Positions 58,955-64,000 of a DNA stretch of 64,000 bases are shown here, piece after piece. The stretch comes from Burkholderiales bacterium. GTDB lineage: Bacteria; Pseudomonadota; Gammaproteobacteria; Burkholderiales; Burkholderiaceae_C. Below the pieces are notes generated by a model, which made no database searches, had not been told where the DNA came from, and was given only the letters and a program-made list of their open reading frames with translations. The stretch spans positions 337 through 64,336 of the forward strand of contig RXJW01000033.1 in the NCBI GenBank assembly GCA_003963005.1, given 5' to 3'. Made by a program: the position numbers and the translations under genes. The number at the start of each line of letters is the position of its first letter. The stretch's first letter is position 1.

Positions 58955-59965
58955 ATGCCCTTCTTCCTGCCGACCCGCCGCGCCCTCCTCGCCCTGGCTG
59001 CTGCCACCGTCACGCTGCCTGCGATGGCAGATGATGCGGCGCTGCTGAACGTCTCCTACGACGTGGCGCGCGAGTTGTACAAGCAGTTCAACCCGGCCTT
59101 CATCGCCGCGCAGAAGGCCAAGGGGCAGACCGTGCTCGTGAACCAGAGCCATGGCGGGTCCAGCAAGCAGATCGGCGCCGTCATCGGCGGCCTGGAGGCG
59201 GACGTCGTCACGATGAACCAGGCCACCGACATCGACCAACTGGCCACGTCCGGCCTGACGCCGGTCGACTGGCGCAGCCGCTTCCCGAACAACGCCGCGC
59301 CCTACTCCTCCACGATGACCTTCCTCGTGCGCAAGGGCAACCCCAAGGGCATCAAGGACTGGAGCGACCTCGCCCGCCCCGGCGTGCAGGTCATCATCCC
59401 GAACCCCAAGGTGACCGGCAACGGCCGCTACAGCTACCTGGCGCTGTGGGGCAGCGTGATCGCCAACGGCGGCACGGATGCGCAGGCCCGCGAACTGGTC
59501 ACCAAGGTGCTGACCAATGTGCCCGTGCTGGACGGCGGCGGTCGCGGTGCGACGACCACCTTCACGCAACGTGGCATCGGCGACGTGCTGGTCACCTTCG
59601 AGGCCGAGGTCGAACTGATCGAGAACGAGTTCGGCAAGGGCCAGTTCGAGCAGGTCAACCCCAGCATCTCGATCGAGACCGAGGCGCCAGTGGCCATCGT
59701 CGACAAGGTGGTGGCCAAGAAGGGTACGGCCGCCCTCGCCAAGGCCTACCTCGACTTCCACTGGACGCCCGAAGGCCAGGAGATCATCGCCCGCAACAAC
59801 TTCCGCCCGCGTGACCCGGCCGTGCTCAAGAAGCACGCGCAGCGCTTCGCGAACATCAAGCTGTTCACGGTCGACCAGACGCTCGGCGGCTGGGCGAAGG
59901 TCAGCAAGACGCACTTCGCCGACGGCGGCACCTTTGACCAGGTGATGGCCTCCATCAAGCGATGA
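58955..59965 (+). CDS. sbp: Sulfate/thiosulfate ABC transporter binding protein
   Basis: A 336-residue periplasmic solute-binding protein. A signal peptide ending TLPAMADD is followed by the mature start LLNVSYDVARELYKQFNPAF and the family motifs VNQSHGGSSKQIGAVIGGL and IPNPKVTGNGRYSYLALWGS. It is the first gene of the sbp-cysTWA operon. It could be named sbp or cysP; the sequence alone does not decide between sulfate and thiosulfate. Confidence 0.94.
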   Translation: MPFFLPTRRALLALAAATVTLPAMADDAALLNVSYDVARELYKQFNPAFIAAQKAKGQTVLVNQSHGGSSKQIGAVIGGLEADVVTMNQATDIDQLATSGLTPVDWRSRFPNNAAPYSSTMTFLVRKGNPKGIKDWSDLARPGVQVIIPNPKVTGNGRYSYLALWGSVIANGGTDAQARELVTKVLTNVPVLDGGGRGATTTFTQRGIGDVLVTFEAEVELIENEFGKGQFEQVNPSISIETEAPVAIVDKVVAKKGTAALAKAYLDFHWTPEGQEIIARNNFRPRDPAVLKKHAQRFANIKLFTVDQTLGGWAKVSKTHFADGGTFDQVMASIKR

Positions 59966-60030
59966 CCCCTGACCCGCGCAATCCGACGCCCGCGCGCCGG
60001 CCAGCCCTCGAAGCCACCGCCTGACCCGCC

Positions 60031-60900
60031 ATGACCCTCTTCCCCGCGGCACGCCGCCGTGTCCTGCCCGGCTTTGCGCCGACGCTGGGCTTCACGCTCT
60101 TCTACCTGTCGCTGATCGTGCTCGTGCCGCTGGCGGCGGTCTTCCTCAAGTCCTCCGGCCACGGCTTCGAGGCCTTCTGGAACGCGGCCACGGCGCCGCG
60201 GGTGATGGCGTCGTACAAGCTCAGCTTCGGAGCGTCGCTGATCGCAGCCACGATCAACCTCTTCTTCGGCCTCGTGCTGGCCTGGTGCATCGTGCGCTAT
60301 GAGTTCCCCGGCAAGAAGCTCGTGGATGCGCTCATCGACCTGCCCTTCGCCCTGCCCACGGCAGTCGCCGGCATCGCGCTGACCGCGCTCTACGCGCCCA
60401 ATGGCTGGGTGGGCTCGCTGTTCGCACCGGGCGGGCTGCTGGCACCGCTGTTCGGCCCGGAGGGCGTCAAGATCGCGTTCACACCGCTGGGCGTGCTGCT
60501 CGCGCTGATCTTCATCGGCCTGCCGTTCATCGTGCGCACCGTGCAGCCGGTGCTGGAGGACATGGAGACGGAGCTCGAAGAAGCCGCCGCCAGTCTCGGG
60601 GCGCAGCGCTGGACGACTTTCCGCCACGTCGTGCTGCCCACGCTGCTGCCGGCGCTCCTCACCGGATTCGCGCTGGCCTTCGCCCGTGCGGTGGGTGAGT
60701 ACGGTTCCGTGATCTTCATCGCCGGCAACATCCCGATGGTGAGCGAGATCACGCCGCTGATGATCATCGCCAAGCTGGAGCAGTACGACTACGTCGGCGC
60801 CACCGCGATCGCCACCGTGATGCTCATCGTCAGCTTCGTGCTGCTGCTCACGATCAATGGCCTGCAGGCCTGGACACAGACCCGGGGAGCCAAGCGATGA
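60031..60900 (+). CDS. cysT: Sulfate ABC transporter permease CysT
   Basis: A 289-residue permease with six transmembrane helices. The EAA loop ETELEEAASLGAQRW-like segment lies near residues 180-200. Residues DLPFALPTAVAGIALTALYA are typical of CysT. It overlaps cysW by four bases. Confidence 0.94.
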   Translation: MTLFPAARRRVLPGFAPTLGFTLFYLSLIVLVPLAAVFLKSSGHGFEAFWNAATAPRVMASYKLSFGASLIAATINLFFGLVLAWCIVRYEFPGKKLVDALIDLPFALPTAVAGIALTALYAPNGWVGSLFAPGGLLAPLFGPEGVKIAFTPLGVLLALIFIGLPFIVRTVQPVLEDMETELEEAAASLGAQRWTTFRHVVLPTLLPALLTGFALAFARAVGEYGSVIFIAGNIPMVSEITPLMIIAKLEQYDYVGATAIATVMLIVSFVLLLTINGLQAWTQTRGAKR

Positions 60901-61777
60901 GTGCCGCCCTTCACGTCGCGCCGCCGCGGGCCCGCGCCAAATACGAAGACAACCCCGCCACCAAGGAAGCGCCCTGGGTGCGCTTCACGCTGCTGACGCT
61001 CGGCCTGGGCTTCTTCGCCGTGTTCCTGCTGCTGCCGCTGGTGGCGGTGTTCACCGAAGCACTGCGCAAGGGCTGGGCGTTGTACTTTGCGTCGCTGGCC
61101 GACGAGGAAACGATGTCGGCAATCCGGCTCACCCTCACGGCTGCGGTGATTGCCGTGCCGCTGAACCTCGTGTTCGGCGTGAGCGCGGCCTGGGCGATCG
61201 CCAAGCACGAGTTCCCCGGCAAGCAATTGCTGATCACACTGATCGACGTGCCGTTTTCGGTGTCGCCGGTGGTCGCCGGCCTGATGTACGTGCTGATCTT
61301 CGGTGCCCAGGGCTGGTTCGGGCCCTGGCTGCAGGCGCATGACGTCAAGATCATCTTCGCCGTGCCCGGCATCGTGCTGGCCACGATCTTCGTGACCTTC
61401 CCCTTCGTGGCCCGTGAGCTGATCCCGCTGATGCAGGCCCAGGGCAAGGATGAAGAGGAAGCCGCCACGGTGCTCGGCGCCAGCGGCTGGCAGACCTTCC
61501 GCCGCGTCACGCTGCCCAACATCAAGTGGGGCCTGCTGTACGGCGTCATCCTGTGCAATGCGCGGGCGATGGGCGAGTTCGGCGCCGTGTCCGTCGTGTC
61601 GGGCCATGTGCGAGGCCTCACGAACACGCTGCCCCTGCACGTCGAAATTCTCTACAACGAATACCAGTTCGCCGCCGCCTTCGCCGTGGCCTCGCTGCTG
61701 GCACTGCTGGCGCTGGTGACGCTGGTGATCAAGCAATTCATCGAATGGCGCGCCAGCCAGTCGAGCACCAAGGACGC

Positions 61778-61781
<4 letters not shown>
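60897..61781 (+). CDS. cysW: Sulfate ABC transporter permease CysW
   Basis: A 294-residue permease with six helices and the EAA loop [40 protein letters not shown] is typical of CysW. It forms the membrane channel with CysT and overlaps cysA by four bases. Confidence 0.94.
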
Positions 61782-62839
<1,058 letters not shown>

Positions 62840-62978
62840 TCGCGGCATCTCGCGCCACCGATTGAGGAGGCGGCCACAGCGCGTGGCCACCTTGTCCTCA
62901 AGGCGCATGTCACCGTGGCGCCATGCATGACCTAAGGTTGCGACAAGGGTTCACCGAGACCCTGCAACGGGAGCTGTC

Positions 62979-63281
62979 ATGTCATGCATTCGCCCAACGT
63001 GCGCGGCCATTCTGGTCGCGTCCCTCTCGCTGTTCGTGTTGCTGCCCAGGGCCGAGGCCACCGAGCCCGTCAAGGCCAAACCCGCCGCGCACACGGCGGG
63101 TACGCACGCTGCCGCGACGGCAAGCCAGCCGGCCCTGCGCTACGACCCACCGGGCGCCGGCCCTGCGCCGGGCAACGCCGCGTACGAGGCCTGCATCGAC
63201 CATCCGTCGCCCGACGGACTCGTGATGGACTGCCAGGCCTTGCAGGCACACCCGTCTGCCAAACCGCGCCGAAAGCACTGA
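62979..63281 (+). CDS. Small exported protein, unknown
   Basis: A 100-residue protein with a clear signal peptide (hydrophobic AAILVASLSLFVLLPRAEA) and a Pro/Ala/Lys-rich mature part. The pattern AACEACIDHPSPDG-like near residues 68-80 and a second Cys (MDCQAL) could form a disulfide. GGGAGC precedes the ATG. No known family. Confidence 0.6.
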   Translation: MSCIRPTCAAILVASLSLFVLLPRAEATEPVKAKPAAHTAGTHAAATASQPALRYDPPGAGPAPGNAAYEACIDHPSPDGLVMDCQALQAHPSAKPRRKH

Positions 63282-63373
63282 TATGCGGCGGCCGCATGGG
63301 CTGCTGCATAAGCATTCGTTCACCGCTCCTGACGGGCTGAGCACACTGACGCATCAGCAATCCAGGAGCCGGC

Positions 63374-63592
63374 ATGACCATCACCGCCATCAACGTGCGC
63401 AATCAGTTCCGCGGCACGATCAAGGAAATCATCGAAGGCCCCGTCGTGTCCGAAGTGGACGTCGTCACGCGCAGCGGCGACATCGTCACTTCCGTCATCA
63501 CGACCCGCTCGGTCAAGGACCTCGGCCTGGCCGTCGGCCGGGAAGTCGTCGCGCTGGTCAAGTCCACGGAAGTGTCCATCGCGACGCTCTGA
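63374..63592 (+). CDS. TOBE-domain (molbindin-like) protein
   Basis: A 72-residue protein consisting of one TOBE/Mop domain: NQFRGTIKEIIEGPVVSEVD, then SVKDLGLAVGREVVALVKST. Such stand-alone domains bind molybdate or related oxyanions as oligomers. It lies downstream of the sulfate operon, four bases before the hydrolase gene. Confidence 0.85.
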   Translation: MTITAINVRNQFRGTIKEIIEGPVVSEVDVVTRSGDIVTSVITTRSVKDLGLAVGREVVALVKSTEVSIATL

Positions 63593-63595
63593 GCC

Positions 63596-64000
63596 ATGGC
63601 CTACCGCCCACCGCGCCTTCTCATCATCCCCGGCCTGCACGACAGCGGCACCGGCCATTGGCAGACCTGGCTGCAGGGCCAGTACCGGGACAGCCTGCGC
63701 GTCACCCAGCGCGACCCAAGCCAGCCGGATCTTGAGCGCTGGGCAGAGCGCATCCAGCGCACGATCGACGCCGCCGGCCCCGGCGACTGGCTGGCCGTGG
63801 CCCACAGCTTCGGCTGCCTCGCGCTGGCACGGCACCTCGCCGACCACCCGGATTCCGCCGTCCGCGAGGCGCTGCTGGTCGCCCCGGCGGAACCGGACAA
63901 GTTCGGCATCGCCGAGTCCCTGCCGCACGAGCGCCTGCCGCGGCGCACCCGGCTGATCGCCAGCAGCACGGACCCCTGGATGAGCGCCGCCAGCGCTGCC
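63596..64000 (+). CDS. RBBP9/YdeN-type serine hydrolase (cut by window end)
   Basis: The first 135 codons of an alpha/beta hydrolase of the RBBP9/YdeN group. The start has LLIIPGLHDSGTGHWQTWLQ and the nucleophile Ser71 lies in VAHSFGCLALARH. The gene runs off the window, so the Asp and His of the triad are only partly visible (SSTDPW may hold the Asp). Function of this group is generally unknown. Confidence 0.85.
   Translation, partial: MAYRPPRLLIIPGLHDSGTGHWQTWLQGQYRDSLRVTQRDPSQPDLERWAERIQRTIDAAGPGDWLAVAHSFGCLALARHLADHPDSAVREALLVAPAEPDKFGIAESLPHERLPRRTRLIASSTDPWMSAASAA

Overview
The window is almost entirely a photosynthesis gene cluster (PGC) from a GC-rich, bacteriochlorophyll a-producing betaproteobacterium. 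I infer Burkholderiales, near Rubrivivax, Roseateles and relatives. The reasons are the crtEF-bchCXYZ-puf superoperon, a tetrahaem lipoprotein PufC together with a HiPIP electron donor, the spheroidene-type crtIBDCEF set, and an aerobic cyclase (acsF) with no bchE in view. No LH2 (puc) genes, RuBisCO genes or RNA genes were seen.

Layout. 1-522 is a gene-free left flank with short repeats. 523-4149 (minus) holds a bacteriophytochrome (bphP) and a divergent PpsR-like repressor. 4307-15435 (minus) is the superoperon crtE-crtF-bchC-bchX-bchY-bchZ-pufB-X-pufA-pufL-pufM-Y-pufC. X is a 74-residue LH1-beta-like membrane protein without the bacteriochlorophyll-binding histidines. Y is a 52-codon ORF that overlaps pufM and pufC by four bases each. 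15527-19004 (plus) is crtD-crtC-bciA. 19009-24111 is a DabA/DabB inorganic-carbon uptake pair (minus) with a divergent LysR regulator. 24890-28917 (minus) is crtI-crtB-hemA plus a coupled small membrane protein. bchO (plus) is followed by three genes with no obvious link to photosynthesis. 32334-40381 (minus) carries bchG, a BCD-family MFS protein, bchP, a small membrane protein, HiPIP, a DUF3422 protein, bchI and bchD. 40467-42985 (minus) is aerR-ppsR. 43294-57496 (plus) is bchFNBHLM-lhaA-puhABC-acsF-puhE, closed by a strong terminator. To the right lie a DUF3563 gene, a DedA-rhodanese fusion, a sulfate ABC transporter operon, a small secreted protein, a TOBE protein and a truncated serine hydrolase.

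Function. Together these genes make bacteriochlorophyll a (Mg chelatase BchHID, BchM, AcsF, BciA, BchNBL, BchXYZ, BchF, BchC, BchG, BchP) from glutamyl-tRNA-derived precursor (HemA), the spheroidene-series carotenoids, and the LH1-reaction-centre complex with its assembly factors. Regulation is visible in the DNA: 18-bp PpsR/CrtJ boxes (TGT-N12-ACA or one mismatch) lie before bchC, between crtE and crtD, between crtI and bchO, before bchG, and between aerR and bchF. The first two sites are tandem boxes exactly 8 bp apart. The window encodes two PpsR paralogues, a cobalamin-domain antirepressor (AerR/PpaA) and a red-light sensor, so redox or oxygen, B12 and far-red inputs may converge on these boxes.

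The most novel-looking parts are the two extra small genes inside the puf operon, the BphP-linked PpsR with a rewritten recognition helix, the DAB carbon pump inside a PGC, the operonic HiPIP with its small membrane partner, and a crtC with no ordinary start codon.
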